Assembly (NCBI GenBank): GCA_045541455.1
Contig: JAZQJA010000044.1
Coordinates: 1-23,621 of the forward strand
Direction of reading: 5' to 3'
Origin: RGIG9041 sp045541455
GTDB taxonomy: Bacteria; Bacillota; Clostridia; Oscillospirales; QAKW01
Length of the DNA stretch: 23,621 bases
A model generated the notes under the pieces. The model saw only the letters and a list, made by a program, of their open reading frames with translations, was not told where the DNA came from and searched no databases. Shown here in pieces: positions 15,629-23,508 of the stretch. Numbering within the stretch: position 1 is the first letter of the stretch; the number at the start of each line of letters is the position of its first letter. Position numbers and translations under genes: made by a program.

Positions 15629-17065
15629 ATGGCCGTTGTTTATATAATCCTTACTTGTATTGCTGCTTTTATTCTTGTAATCATTTTGCGTGCATTTGCT
15701 TTTAAGCCAAAGCCTCAGAATATAACAAACATTGAAACACTTAATTTTGACAAAGATAAGTGCATTAATGCTTTAGCGCAGCTGGTACGTTGTAAAACAA
15801 TCTCCTATAATGATCACTCTTATGAAGATGATAGTGAATTTAAAAAACTTATAAATCTTTTGCCAAAACTCTATCCTTATGTTTTCAAAAAATGCACATA
15901 CACTGAACTAGACAACCGTGCTCTACTATTTAAGTGGCCAGGTAAAAGTTCATCACAACCAACTGTACTTATGGCTCATTATGATGTTGTAGCAGTTAAT
16001 GAAGAAGACTGGGAAAAGCCCCCGTTTGATGCAATAATTGAAAACGGAATTATGTGGGGACGTGGCACGCTTGACACTAAAGTTACATTTAATGCAGCAT
16101 TATTTGCAACCAATACACTTATAGAAAATGGATTTGAACCTGAAAATGATATATATCTTGCTTTTTCCGGTGGTGAAGAAATCAACGGTAAAGGTGCTGT
16201 AAACATAGTAGACTACTTTGAAAAAAACAACATTATACCCGCACTTGTTGTTGATGAGGGCGGCGCTGTTGTTGAAAATGTATTTCCGGGTGTCAAACAA
16301 CAATGCGCTTTAATAGGAATTGCTGAAAAAGGTCTTATGAACCTTGAATATCTATGCACATCACAAGGTGGTCACGCTTCGGCTCCGCTTGCACACACTC
16401 CAGTGGGGGTTTTATCCAAGGCTTGTACTAAAGTTGAAGATAATCCACCAAAAATGCATATAACAAAACCTGTAGCCGAAATGTTTGACACACTTGGCAG
16501 ATATTCATCATTTTTATATAAAGTGATTTTTTCTAATTTGTGGTGTTTTAAATGGGTGCTTGACATTATCAGTAAAAAAAGCGGCGGTGAAATTAATGCT
16601 TTAATGCGCACAACTGTTGCTTTTACAATGATGAGCGGAAGCAACGGAAGAAATGTAATACCTCCAAAAGCAAGTATGATTTCAAATATCCGTATAAATC
16701 CGGCTGATAATATAGACAGCGTAATTTCACATATTTCAAAAACTATTAAAAACCCAAATGTTACATTAAACTTGATTGAAGGTACAAACCCAAGTAGAAT
16801 CTCACAGACTAACTGCAAAGCGTGGGACACTGTAAAAAATGCAGTAGCATCAACATGGCCTAATGCTATTGTTTCACCGTATCTAATGGTACAGTGTTCC
16901 GACAGCCGTCATTACGGCAGAATTTCTGACCGTGTTTACAGATTTTCAGCAATGGATTTAACAACAGAAGAACGTAAAACAATTCACGGTAATAATGAAC
17001 GAATCCGACTTGAATCAATTTGCAAAGCAACAGATTTTTACATTCGATTAATTAAACAATGCTAA
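15629..17065 (+). CDS. Membrane-anchored M20 family metallohydrolase (CPS1/PM20D1-like)
   Basis: A zinc hydrolase of 478 residues of the carboxypeptidase-S/PM20D1 branch, which acts on dipeptides or N-acyl amino acids. An N-terminal membrane helix (about 2-20) would tether it, followed by a linker. Ligands and catalytic residues are visible: H117 and D119 in MAHYDVV, D149 in GRGTLDTK, E183 and E184 in SGGEEING, D209 in VVDEGG, and H453 in TIHGNNERI, the ending typical of CPS1/PM20D1. The dimerisation lid is the stretch around QGGHASAPL. It starts directly at the stop of the preceding membrane protein, with AAAGGA at 15614-15619. Whether the catalytic domain faces in or out is not clear from sequence. 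Confidence 0.87.
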   Translation: MAVVYIILTCIAAFILVIILRAFAFKPKPQNITNIETLNFDKDKCINALAQLVRCKTISYNDHSYEDDSEFKKLINLLPKLYPYVFKKCTYTELDNRALLFKWPGKSSSQPTVLMAHYDVVAVNEEDWEKPPFDAIIENGIMWGRGTLDTKVTFNAALFATNTLIENGFEPENDIYLAFSGGEEINGKGAVNIVDYFEKNNIIPALVVDEGGAVVENVFPGVKQQCALIGIAEKGLMNLEYLCTSQGGHASAPLAHTPVGVLSKACTKVEDNPPKMHITKPVAEMFDTLGRYSSFLYKVIFSNLWCFKWVLDIISKKSGGEINALMRTTVAFTMMSGSNGRNVIPPKASMISNIRINPADNIDSVISHISKTIKNPNVTLNLIEGTNPSRISQTNCKAWDTVKNAVASTWPNAIVSPYLMVQCSDSRHYGRISDRVYRFSAMDLTTEERKTIHGNNERIRLESICKATDFYIRLIKQC

Positions 17066-17100
17066 AAAATAATCCCCGTTTAAAACGGGGATTATTTTTT
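17064..17100. terminator. Bidirectional terminator between the M20 hydrolase and lacZ
   Basis: AAAAAATAATCCCCGTT (17064-17080) pairs with AACGGGGATTATTTTTT (17084-17100). It has A and T runs at both sides, so it works in both orientations. It overlaps the ends of both convergent genes: the hydrolase stop TAA is at 17063-17065 and the lacZ stop lies at 17099-17101. Confidence 0.9.
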
Positions 17101-19966
17101 ATAATTTTATGCTGAATTTAAATTTAATATTGTCACCGTAGAGTTTGTATTTTTCCATAAGCTCGGGACCACATGAACGAGAGCCTACACCACTGTTTTT
17201 ATAGTCAATACGTACATGTGTTTTACCGTCATCAACTAATTCATCAATATGTGTAGCTTTTGTAAGCGCAGCAGTTGAATACTTAGATACATTACATTCA
17301 AAAGCAGTATCAGCAACTACTTTTAAGCCGTTCTCAAACTCAAGATATTTTACACCATAGTGGTTGCCATGCTCCTGAGGTCTTACATATTCAAAATACT
17401 CATTGTCAGCACATGATTGCCACATACCGTACGTAGAATATCTATTAAGATCACAATAAGTTTCGCCGGGACCTTTGCCAAAATAAGTAAACTTAATATT
17501 ATCTTTTACAAATGCAAACTCATAGCCAAACCGTTGTAACCAACAACAACCCTCTCTTGTTTTTGCACTAACATCAAAATCAATTCTACCATCATCACCA
17601 ATTGTTACAACTGTTTCATAGTGCAAAAACGGCATTCTAGCAACACCTGCAAGTGAGCCTTTAGTAACAATTGAACCTTTTTTAATTTCACAAGAATAAA
17701 TCTTGTTAAACATACGGTCCATATTTTCACCTTTAAAGCCTGAGGTTTGTTGCCAAAGTTGTTTATCCTTACGTTCATTGTCAATTGGTGCTCTGAAAGT
17801 GGTAAGCAACATTGGAGAATCGAGAAGTTCATTGCCATTAACTTTAATTGAGGTGAATGTACCATAAAATTTAGTTATAGTATATTCAAAATTTTCACCT
17901 TTAGCAACAATTTGTTTATCATTTTCCTCAAGTACCGCAAGTTTTTTACATTCACCAACTGCTATTGTAGGTACATTTAAATCAACTTGAGCCACGGCAA
18001 CTTCATAACCTGTATTATCATACAAATAGGCATTAAGATAACAGCCGAATTTACAACTTGCCGGAATATTTTCAAACATATCTAAATCAATTGTTTGACC
18101 CGCATTAACATCAAGTTCGGTTTCTTTTGATTCTAAAATTTCGCCGTCACAAGTAAGTTGATATTTAAATGTATAGCCCTTAAGCGATTTGAAAGAAAAC
18201 CTATTCCAAACTTTAATTTTATCATCTTCTATGCGCACTCTAATTGGTTGATATGCTGTTTTAACTTCAAGTGAACCCGCTTTAAAACTTCTATCTGCCA
18301 TAACCATACCGTCACAGCAGAAATTATCAAAATGCACAAGTTCTGTTTCCCAGTCACCACCGTATTTTGGCACACCGTCTTCAATTACAACATGATCTGC
18401 CCATTCCCAGACACAACCACCAATAAATTTGGGTTGTGTATCGGCAAGCTCCCAATAATCATATACATCACCAGGACCGTTACCCATAGCGTGTGCATAT
18501 TCACAAAGGAAAAGTGGTTGTCTTTTTTCAGGGTTTAAACAAAAATCTTTACAAACATCGATATCAAGATACATTCTTGAAAATACATCTGAATGATATC
18601 TTTCATTATACCATTCAGGATGCGCAGAACTATCGGCCTTACGACAAGCGTCTTCGCAGTGGATAAGGCGTGTATTATCTCTCTGTCTTGTCCAATCAAT
18701 CATAGCCTCATGGTTTACACCGTGACCACTTTCATTACCTGTTGACCACATAATTATTGAAGCGTGATTTTTATCACGTTCTACAGCGCGAACCATTCTT
18801 TCTACATATTCGTCTTTCCACTCAGGCTGTTGACAAGTCCAGTCAAGAGAATTAACATCATAACCTCTACGAATTTTTTCATTTCCGTATCTAGAAACAA
18901 AGCCGTGTGTTTCTAAGTCTGTTTCAAGTACCACGTAAAAGCCCATTTCGTCACTGAGCTCTAAGACATAAGGTGTAGGAGGATAGTGTGAGGTACGAAT
19001 AGTATTAATGTTAAGCTTTTTCATTTGCTCAAAGTCATATCTCAAATCTTGGTCAGTCATACACCATCCTTTTGTAGGATGCGTATCATGGCGGTTTACA
19101 CCCTGAAGTTTCACCGGTACACCGTTTATAAGCAGTTCGTACTTATCAGAAATTTCTATTGTTCTAAAGCCGACCTTTTGTGTAATTATCTCATCTTTAT
19201 ATGTAAACTTAAGCTCATAAAGATAAGGAATTTCCGCATTCCAAAGTGTAGGATTATCTACTGTAAATTTAGCTTCGCCTTCACTTTCAACTTCACCAAT
19301 TTTTTTACCATTATCAAATAGTTCAATTTTTGCCTTTCCGTCAAATTTCACTATGATATCATTATTCTCAGTATGAATATCAATATCAACAATATGTCCC
19401 TCAGGTCTGGAAAGAACATAAACATCTCTAAAAATACCGTTAAAACGGAAAAAGTCCTGATCTTCAAGATAACTTCCAACAGACCATTTAACCACTTCTA
19501 CTCTGACAGTGTTTGTACCAAGCTTTACAAAATCAGTAATATCAAATTCAGCTTGAAGATGACTACCTGTAGTAAAACCGACATAGTTACCGTTTACTAT
19601 AACTTTTCCGGCAGACGAAACGCCTTCTAAAACAAAATATGTTCTATTATCTGTATTTACTATTTCGAACTCACGTTCATAAACACCACAAGGGTTTGCA
19701 TCGGGAACATAAGGCGGATCAATTGGATATGGATATTCAGTATTTGTATAGTTAGGATTTTCATATCCCAACGACTGCCAACAAGACGGAACATCAATTA
19801 TATCCCAATCCGATATTTTTTCTTCGATATCAATATCCCTATTGTAATAGTGAAAACGCCATTTACCGTTAAGCAAAGTATAAGCACCCTTATTTTCAGG
19901 TATATAATGACTACGCTGCGGTAATCTGTTTTCACTGGTTTTTAATAAATTTTCATAATATCTCAT
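17099..19966 (-). CDS. lacZ: Beta-galactosidase, glycoside hydrolase family 2
   Basis: Hydrolyses terminal beta-galactosides such as lactose. At 955 residues it is close to E. coli LacZ in length. The acid/base glutamate is E412 in WSTGNESGHG, and the nucleophile is E489 in FLCEYAHAMGNG. Other GH2 landmarks are PSCWQSLGYENPNYTN near 60-75, FNGIFRDVY at 175-183, GVNRHDTHP at 289-297 and LETHGF near 351-356. The C-terminal small domain is complete. No signal peptide is present, so it is cytoplasmic. AGGAGGT (19980-19974) lies upstream of the ATG at 19966. No lactose permease or local repressor is adjacent. It has its own promoter behind the DUF815 gene. Confidence 0.95.
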   Translation of the reverse strand: MRYYENLLKTSENRLPQRSHYIPENKGAYTLLNGKWRFHYYNRDIDIEEKISDWDIIDVPSCWQSLGYENPNYTNTEYPYPIDPPYVPDANPCGVYEREFEIVNTDNRTYFVLEGVSSAGKVIVNGNYVGFTTGSHLQAEFDITDFVKLGTNTVRVEVVKWSVGSYLEDQDFFRFNGIFRDVYVLSRPEGHIVDIDIHTENNDIIVKFDGKAKIELFDNGKKIGEVESEGEAKFTVDNPTLWNAEIPYLYELKFTYKDEIITQKVGFRTIEISDKYELLINGVPVKLQGVNRHDTHPTKGWCMTDQDLRYDFEQMKKLNINTIRTSHYPPTPYVLELSDEMGFYVVLETDLETHGFVSRYGNEKIRRGYDVNSLDWTCQQPEWKDEYVERMVRAVERDKNHASIIMWSTGNESGHGVNHEAMIDWTRQRDNTRLIHCEDACRKADSSAHPEWYNERYHSDVFSRMYLDIDVCKDFCLNPEKRQPLFLCEYAHAMGNGPGDVYDYWELADTQPKFIGGCVWEWADHVVIEDGVPKYGGDWETELVHFDNFCCDGMVMADRSFKAGSLEVKTAYQPIRVRIEDDKIKVWNRFSFKSLKGYTFKYQLTCDGEILESKETELDVNAGQTIDLDMFENIPASCKFGCYLNAYLYDNTGYEVAVAQVDLNVPTIAVGECKKLAVLEENDKQIVAKGENFEYTITKFYGTFTSIKVNGNELLDSPMLLTTFRAPIDNERKDKQLWQQTSGFKGENMDRMFNKIYSCEIKKGSIVTKGSLAGVARMPFLHYETVVTIGDDGRIDFDVSAKTREGCCWLQRFGYEFAFVKDNIKFTYFGKGPGETYCDLNRYSTYGMWQSCADNEYFEYVRPQEHGNHYGVKYLEFENGLKVVADTAFECNVSKYSTAALTKATHIDELVDDGKTHVRIDYKNSGVGSRSCGPELMEKYKLYGDNIKFKFSIKL

Positions 19967-19992
19967 AGTAATATACCTCCTATGTTAAACAA

Positions 19993-20050
19993 ATGATAGC
20001 ACAAATAACAGAATTAGGCAATATAAATAAATTGCATTAATATTGCATTA
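19993..20050 (-). promoter_or_regulatory. lacZ promoter with upstream direct repeats
   Basis: On the minus strand TTGCCT (20021-20016), a 17-base spacer, then TATCAT (19998-19993). Just upstream of the -35 lie two copies of TAATGCAAT (20050-20042 and 20039-20031). Their 11-base period is one helical turn, a layout typical of activator half-sites. The distal copy includes the stop codon of the upstream ATPase gene. No regulator gene is visible nearby. Confidence 0.5.
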
Positions 20051-21343
20051 TTGCTCGCTTAGTAAATTTGTAATAAATTGTCTTGCTGTTCTACCGGAAA
20101 CGCCGCCGTGATGCATTTCCCAAACACGCGCTTTATTTTCAAGTTCTTCATCGCTGATGTTAATACCAGCGCGTTTTGCAAGTTCTTTTACAATTTCGGT
20201 ATATTGAGAACGAGCGGGTTTTGGATAATAAATTGTGAGCCCAAAGCGTGCTGCTAAAGAGAGTTTTTCTTCTATTGTATCCGAACTGTGCACATCATTT
20301 CTAGCACTTAAGCCTTCTCTGTCGTTCCAGGTTTCTCTTATTAAATGACGACGATTAGATGTTGCATATATAAGAACATTATCGGGTTTTGTTTCAACGC
20401 CACCCTCAATTATAGCCTTTAAATACTTATATTCGTTTTCATTTTCTTCAAACGATAAATCATCCATATAAATTACAAAGCGATAATTTCTGTATTTTAA
20501 TGTTGAAATTATTTCAGATAAATTTTCAATTTGGTGTTTATGAATTTCAATCATTCTAAGACCGTCATCATAAAACTCGTTAATTATAGCTTTAATACTT
20601 GTAGATTTACCTGTACCACTATCACCATAAAGTAAAACGTTATTTGCAACATTACCATTAACAAATGCAATAGTATTATCCAACAATGCTTTTTTCTGGC
20701 TGTCATAGCCTACAATATTGTCTAAGTGCACACTTTCCATATCATTAACAGCAGACAATTTAAGACATTCACCACACGCAACCCTGAATGCTTTATTTAA
20801 ACCAAGTTCACCATATCCATATCTAAAATAAAAATTAACAACAGCATTGTAAAAATCTTCTTTTGTTTTTGCCTTATTTAATTTGTTTGTCAACTCATTT
20901 ATTAGTAAGGATACATTTTTATAACGAATAAAGCTGTCGTTATCCAGTGCTTTATAATTGAATACATGCAACACAATACTAGAATCAATATAATCTTTTA
21001 ATTCTGTAAAATCATAATTGAACAATTCAAAAAGTTTGTCCAAATCAAATCTGGCAAATTCGCAAATCGATACATTTTCAATCAAACGGCGTTCGCACAT
21101 ACGTGAAAATGCATTTTCATCGGTTGCTATAATGTATGCAATATAACCATGCCACAAATTACCACTTAAACCATAGTCAATTGCAAACTCTATTAATTGT
21201 GACATTTGAAAATTAATATTTATTCTAATTGATTTAGTATCTTCATTATTTTTATGAGCTTTACAGACAATGCTTAAATTATGTAATATACTATAATGAG
21301 TTTTTTTAGCATATAAAATCAACTCGTCAAACAACAGATCCAT
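20048..21343 (-). CDS. DUF815 family AAA+ ATPase
   Basis: A 431-residue ATP-binding protein with the DUF815 layout: a helical N-terminal region (1-200) and a C-terminal AAA+ module. Walker A is GDSGTGKS (240-247), Walker B is FVIYMDD with D294/D295, and a sensor-1-like YATSNRRHLIRETW follows. The C-terminal lid reads HHGGVSGRTARQFI. The family is widespread but its cellular role is not established; it looks like a DnaA/DnaC-style ATPase. The start at 21343 is preceded by a G-rich run GGGGG. Its promoter is divergent from the symporter gene. The next gene, lacZ, has its own promoter, so an operon is doubtful. Confidence 0.85.
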   Translation of the reverse strand: MDLLFDELILYAKKTHYSILHNLSIVCKAHKNNEDTKSIRININFQMSQLIEFAIDYGLSGNLWHGYIAYIIATDENAFSRMCERRLIENVSICEFARFDLDKLFELFNYDFTELKDYIDSSIVLHVFNYKALDNDSFIRYKNVSLLINELTNKLNKAKTKEDFYNAVVNFYFRYGYGELGLNKAFRVACGECLKLSAVNDMESVHLDNIVGYDSQKKALLDNTIAFVNGNVANNVLLYGDSGTGKSTSIKAIINEFYDDGLRMIEIHKHQIENLSEIISTLKYRNYRFVIYMDDLSFEENENEYKYLKAIIEGGVETKPDNVLIYATSNRRHLIRETWNDREGLSARNDVHSSDTIEEKLSLAARFGLTIYYPKPARSQYTEIVKELAKRAGINISDEELENKARVWEMHHGGVSGRTARQFITNLLSEQ

Positions 21344-21372
21344 TCATTTTCCCCCTATTTGATATTTAATAA

Positions 21373-21401
21373 ATCATATCATATATAGTCTTCAAATTCA
21401 A
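21373..21401 (-). promoter_or_regulatory. Promoter of the DUF815 gene
   Basis: On the minus strand TTGAAT (21401-21396), a 17-base spacer, then TATGAT (21378-21373). The -35 lies inside the left arm of a dyad at 21394-21417 shared with the divergent promoter. Confidence 0.55.
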
Positions 21402-21417
21402 ATATTTGTTTGAATTT
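21394..21417. promoter_or_regulatory. Dyad covering both divergent -35 boxes (operator candidate)
   Basis: AAATTCAAA (21394-21402) and TTTGAATTT (21409-21417) are perfect inverted 9-mers around six bases. The left arm holds the DUF815 -35 and the right arm the symporter -35. A dimeric regulator bound here could block or couple both promoters. In such AT-rich DNA a chance dyad remains possible. Confidence 0.4.
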
Positions 21418-21437
21418 ATCATAAAGTATGTTATACT
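21410..21437 (+). promoter_or_regulatory. Promoter of the NSS symporter gene
   Basis: TTGAAT (21410-21415), a 16-base spacer, then TATACT (21432-21437). Start near 21444, giving a leader of about 40 bases with GGGAGA at 21468-21473. Confidence 0.55.
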
Positions 21438-21482
21438 ATTCGTGCATAAATTAGTTTTGATTAATTTGGGAGAATATTTTGT

Positions 21483-22853
21483 ATGGAAAAAAGAGAAAAA
21501 CTCAGTTCAAGGCTTGGCTTTATATTATTATCTGCGGGCTGTGCAATAGGTATAGGTAATGTTTGGAAGTTTCCATATGTTACCGGTCTTTACGGCGGTG
21601 GGGCTTTCGTATTAATTTATATTTTCTTTTTAGTGGTAATGGGTATACCTATGATGACAATGGAATTTGCCATTGGACGCGCAAGCCAAAAAAGTCCTAT
21701 TAAGTCTTGTAATGTGCTTGAAAAGAGTGGACAAAAATGGCACATACACGGCTATCTTGCTTTAATAGGAAATTACCTTCTTATGATGTTTTACACAACA
21801 GTGTCCGGTTGGATGCTAAATTATTTTTATTTAACTGCAAGTGGTATGTTTGAAGGAGCTAACAGTACAGAAGTTAGTGCAATTTTTAACAATATGCTTT
21901 CAGACCCGATTACAATGACTTTTTGGATGGTTATTGTAGTTATTGCAGGATTTCTTATTTGTTCGCTTGGTGTACAAAAAGGCGTTGAACGCATTACTAA
22001 AGTCATGATGCTCGCATTACTGGGTATAATAGTAATATTGGCAATTAACAGTTTACGCCTTGAAAACGGTATAGAAGGTTTAAAATTCTATTTATTGCCG
22101 GATTTTAAACGTATGGCAGATACCGGCATCGGCACTACTATTGTAGCCGCGATGAATCAAGCATTTTTCACTTTAAGTCTGGGTATTGGTTCTATGGCAA
22201 TATTCGGAAGTTATATAGGTAAAGAACGCTCTCTTTTAGGTGAATCAGTTAGAGTTGCTGCGCTTGATACTTTTGTAGCGATATTTTCAGGATTAATCAT
22301 TTTTCCTGCTTGTTTTTCGTTTGGTGTAAACCCTGACAGTGGTCCGAATTTAATTTTTGTGACCCTTCCAAATATTTTTAACAATATGCCTCTTGGCAGA
22401 CTTTGGGGCAGTCTATTCTTTGTTTTCTTAGCATTTGCAGCTTTGTCAACAATTATAGCAGTATTTGAAAATATCATTTCTTGCTTTATTGACCTTACCG
22501 GTTGGAGCAGAAAAAAAGTTGTATTAGTAAATATACCACTAATGACTCTGCTTTCCCTTCCTTGTGCATTAGGATTTAATGTACTTTCAGGGTTTACTCC
22601 GTTTGGTACAGGAAGTAATGTTCTTGATCTAGAGGATTTTATTGTCAGCAATATCATTCTACCAATAGGCACATTAATCTATCTTTTATTCTGCACATCA
22701 AAACACGGATGGGGCTGGGACAATTTTCTTGCCGAAGCCAATACGGGTAAAGGATTGAAAATGACAAAATACCTGAAATTTTATATGACTTATATTTTAC
22801 CTATAATCATATTTTTAATATTTATTATCGGTATTTATGATAAATTCTTTTAA
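21483..22853 (+). CDS. Sodium-dependent transporter, neurotransmitter:sodium symporter (NSS) family
   Basis: A 456-residue LeuT-fold secondary transporter that uses the Na+ gradient to import amino acids or related amines. TM1 carries the family signature LSAGCAIGIGNVWKFPYVTGLYGGGAF (residues 17-43), including the unwound GIGNVWKFP Na+/substrate site. TM6 has AFFTLSLGIGSMAIFGSY and TM8 LAFAALSTIIAVFE, with the serine/threonine pair typical of the Na2 site. Length fits the short bacterial branch (MhsT/Tyt1-like, about 11 helices). GGGAGA lies ahead of the ATG. No terminator is visible directly after the stop, so transcripts may run into the structured RNA downstream. The substrate cannot be deduced. 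Confidence 0.93.
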   Translation: MEKREKLSSRLGFILLSAGCAIGIGNVWKFPYVTGLYGGGAFVLIYIFFLVVMGIPMMTMEFAIGRASQKSPIKSCNVLEKSGQKWHIHGYLALIGNYLLMMFYTTVSGWMLNYFYLTASGMFEGANSTEVSAIFNNMLSDPITMTFWMVIVVIAGFLICSLGVQKGVERITKVMMLALLGIIVILAINSLRLENGIEGLKFYLLPDFKRMADTGIGTTIVAAMNQAFFTLSLGIGSMAIFGSYIGKERSLLGESVRVAALDTFVAIFSGLIIFPACFSFGVNPDSGPNLIFVTLPNIFNNMPLGRLWGSLFFVFLAFAALSTIIAVFENIISCFIDLTGWSRKKVVLVNIPLMTLLSLPCALGFNVLSGFTPFGTGSNVLDLEDFIVSNIILPIGTLIYLLFCTSKHGWGWDNFLAEANTGKGLKMTKYLKFYMTYILPIIIFLIFIIGIYDKFF

Positions 22854-23105
22854 TTAGAACCCCCCAAACCGCCATGCGCAATTAAAATTGCTGGTAGGTA
22901 CCAATAGGAACCTTGTTGTGTTCACAATAAAAAACGGACTGTAAAAAGTGTGTTGTTCTTATCGGAGAAAATAGAATTCTTTCAAATTCAGCTAAGAACC
23001 AGCATCGCATTTGTAAGTACAAATGCACTTGGGCAGTAGCCCAAACCCACAGAGCAACAGAAAAGAGAAGATTCGTATGTTTCAACGAGTCTTCTCTTTC
23101 TTTTT
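22854..23105 (+). ncRNA. Candidate structured non-coding RNA, class unknown
   Basis: This gene-free stretch is rich in compact hairpins. They are GCAATT/AATTGC (22878-22891), TTGTG/CACAA (22916-22927), GTTCTTA/TAAGAAC (22955-22961 with 22993-22999, enclosing an inner GAATT/AATTC stem), GCATTTGTA/TACAAATGC (23007-23026) and TTGGGC/GCCCAA (23029-23044). It ends in a strong plus-strand terminator. A weak promoter (TTTAAT, 16 bases, TATGAT at 22836-22841) lies in the end of the symporter gene, and processing from that mRNA is also possible. Size is about 200-250 nt. It does not show tmRNA, RNase P, SRP or T-box signatures. A divergent 6S or an uncatalogued family is possible. The minus-strand open frame across it looks spurious. 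Confidence 0.5.
23062..23105 (+). terminator. Terminator of the candidate RNA
   Basis: AAAGAGAAGATTCGT (23062-23076) pairs with ACGAGTCTTCTCTTT (23085-23099) over 15 bp with one T-G wobble and an 8-base loop. CTTTTTG follows. The opposite strand has a shorter T-run, so the plus strand is the likely transcribed one. Confidence 0.8.
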
Positions 23106-23114
23106 GTCTGATAA

Positions 23115-23343
23115 GTGATATGCTGACTAAAGTCAGCGTGATATTTTCTTTTAAAATTTCCTCGCCTTTGGCGAGATATTTTAAAAAGAAAGTGATATGA
23201 AACCTATGGGTTTTGTGATATTCTATTCGCCATAAACTGTCCGCAGGACAATATCACTATGCGTAGCATAATATCACTGCGAAGCAATATAACTCGCCGT
23301 CAGGCGAATAGAGTTGCGTGATACTCCGTTTGGAGTATCACGC
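23115..23343. repeat. Array of about eight short palindromes with GTGATAT/ATATCAC linkers
   Basis: Hairpins follow one another closely: GCTGACT/AGTCAGC (23122-23137), CTCGCC/GGCGAG (23161-23175, extended by A/T-rich arms), AAACC/GGTTT (23200-23213), TGTCC/GGACA (23238-23250), TATGC/GCATA (23258-23270), TGC/GCA (23278-23286), CGCC/GGCG (23295-23306) and a perfect 12 bp stem GCGTGATACTCC/GGAGTATCACGC (23316-23343). The linker GTGATAT occurs at 23115, 23138, 23192 and 23215, and inverted ATATCAC at 23251 and 23271. CTATTCGCC (23223-23231) can also pair with GGCGAATAG (23303-23311). There is no open reading frame. It looks like a folded intergenic repeat element, a REP- or attC-like array, or part of a long RNA. 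Confidence 0.6.
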
Positions 23344-23371
23344 TAAATTGGGCGGATTTTTTAATTATATA

Positions 23372-23400
23372 TTGAAATTTATATTATTTTAATGTATAAT
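23372..23400 (+). promoter_or_regulatory. Promoter of the SipW-type signal peptide gene
   Basis: TTGAAA (23372-23377), a 17-base spacer and a perfect TATAAT (23395-23400). The start near 23407 gives a leader of about 100 bases holding two hairpins. Confidence 0.75.
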
Positions 23401-23410
23401 TACATTGGTT

Positions 23411-23475
23411 AAGTAGTTAATGATTCTAACTGCTTTTATAATTTTGTACTTTTGGCCGGATACCAATAGTACAAA
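23411..23475 (+). promoter_or_regulatory. Two-hairpin 5' leader upstream of the SipW-type gene
   Basis: AAGTAGTTA/TAACTGCTT (23411-23435) is a 9 bp stem followed by a T-rich run TTATAATTTT, like a weak terminator. TTTGTACT with TTGG and CCAA with AGTACAAA (23443-23475) forms a second stem with a 7-base loop and one mismatch. Together they suggest attenuation or mRNA stabilisation. No known riboswitch class is recognised, including cyclic-di-GMP types. Confidence 0.45.
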
Positions 23476-23508
23476 GGTTTGTCCAAAAAGAATAAAGGAG
23501 GAAAAATA

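Noticed and set aside
22882..23085. 67-codon open frame on the minus strand across the structured RNA region
   Set aside because: It starts inside the terminator hairpin, has no ribosome-binding site, and its residues (many W, C, H, F) look like translated non-coding sequence. The frame lies antisense to a well-formed set of stems and a plus-strand terminator.
23115..23343. CRISPR array
   Set aside because: The repeated unit is only seven bases, occurs in both orientations with irregular spacing, and the intervening parts are palindromes, not unique spacers. No cas genes are present.
23401..23508. Cyclic-di-GMP riboswitch before the matrix-type gene
   Set aside because: Attractive biologically, but the conserved core motifs of that riboswitch are not present; only two simple hairpins are seen.
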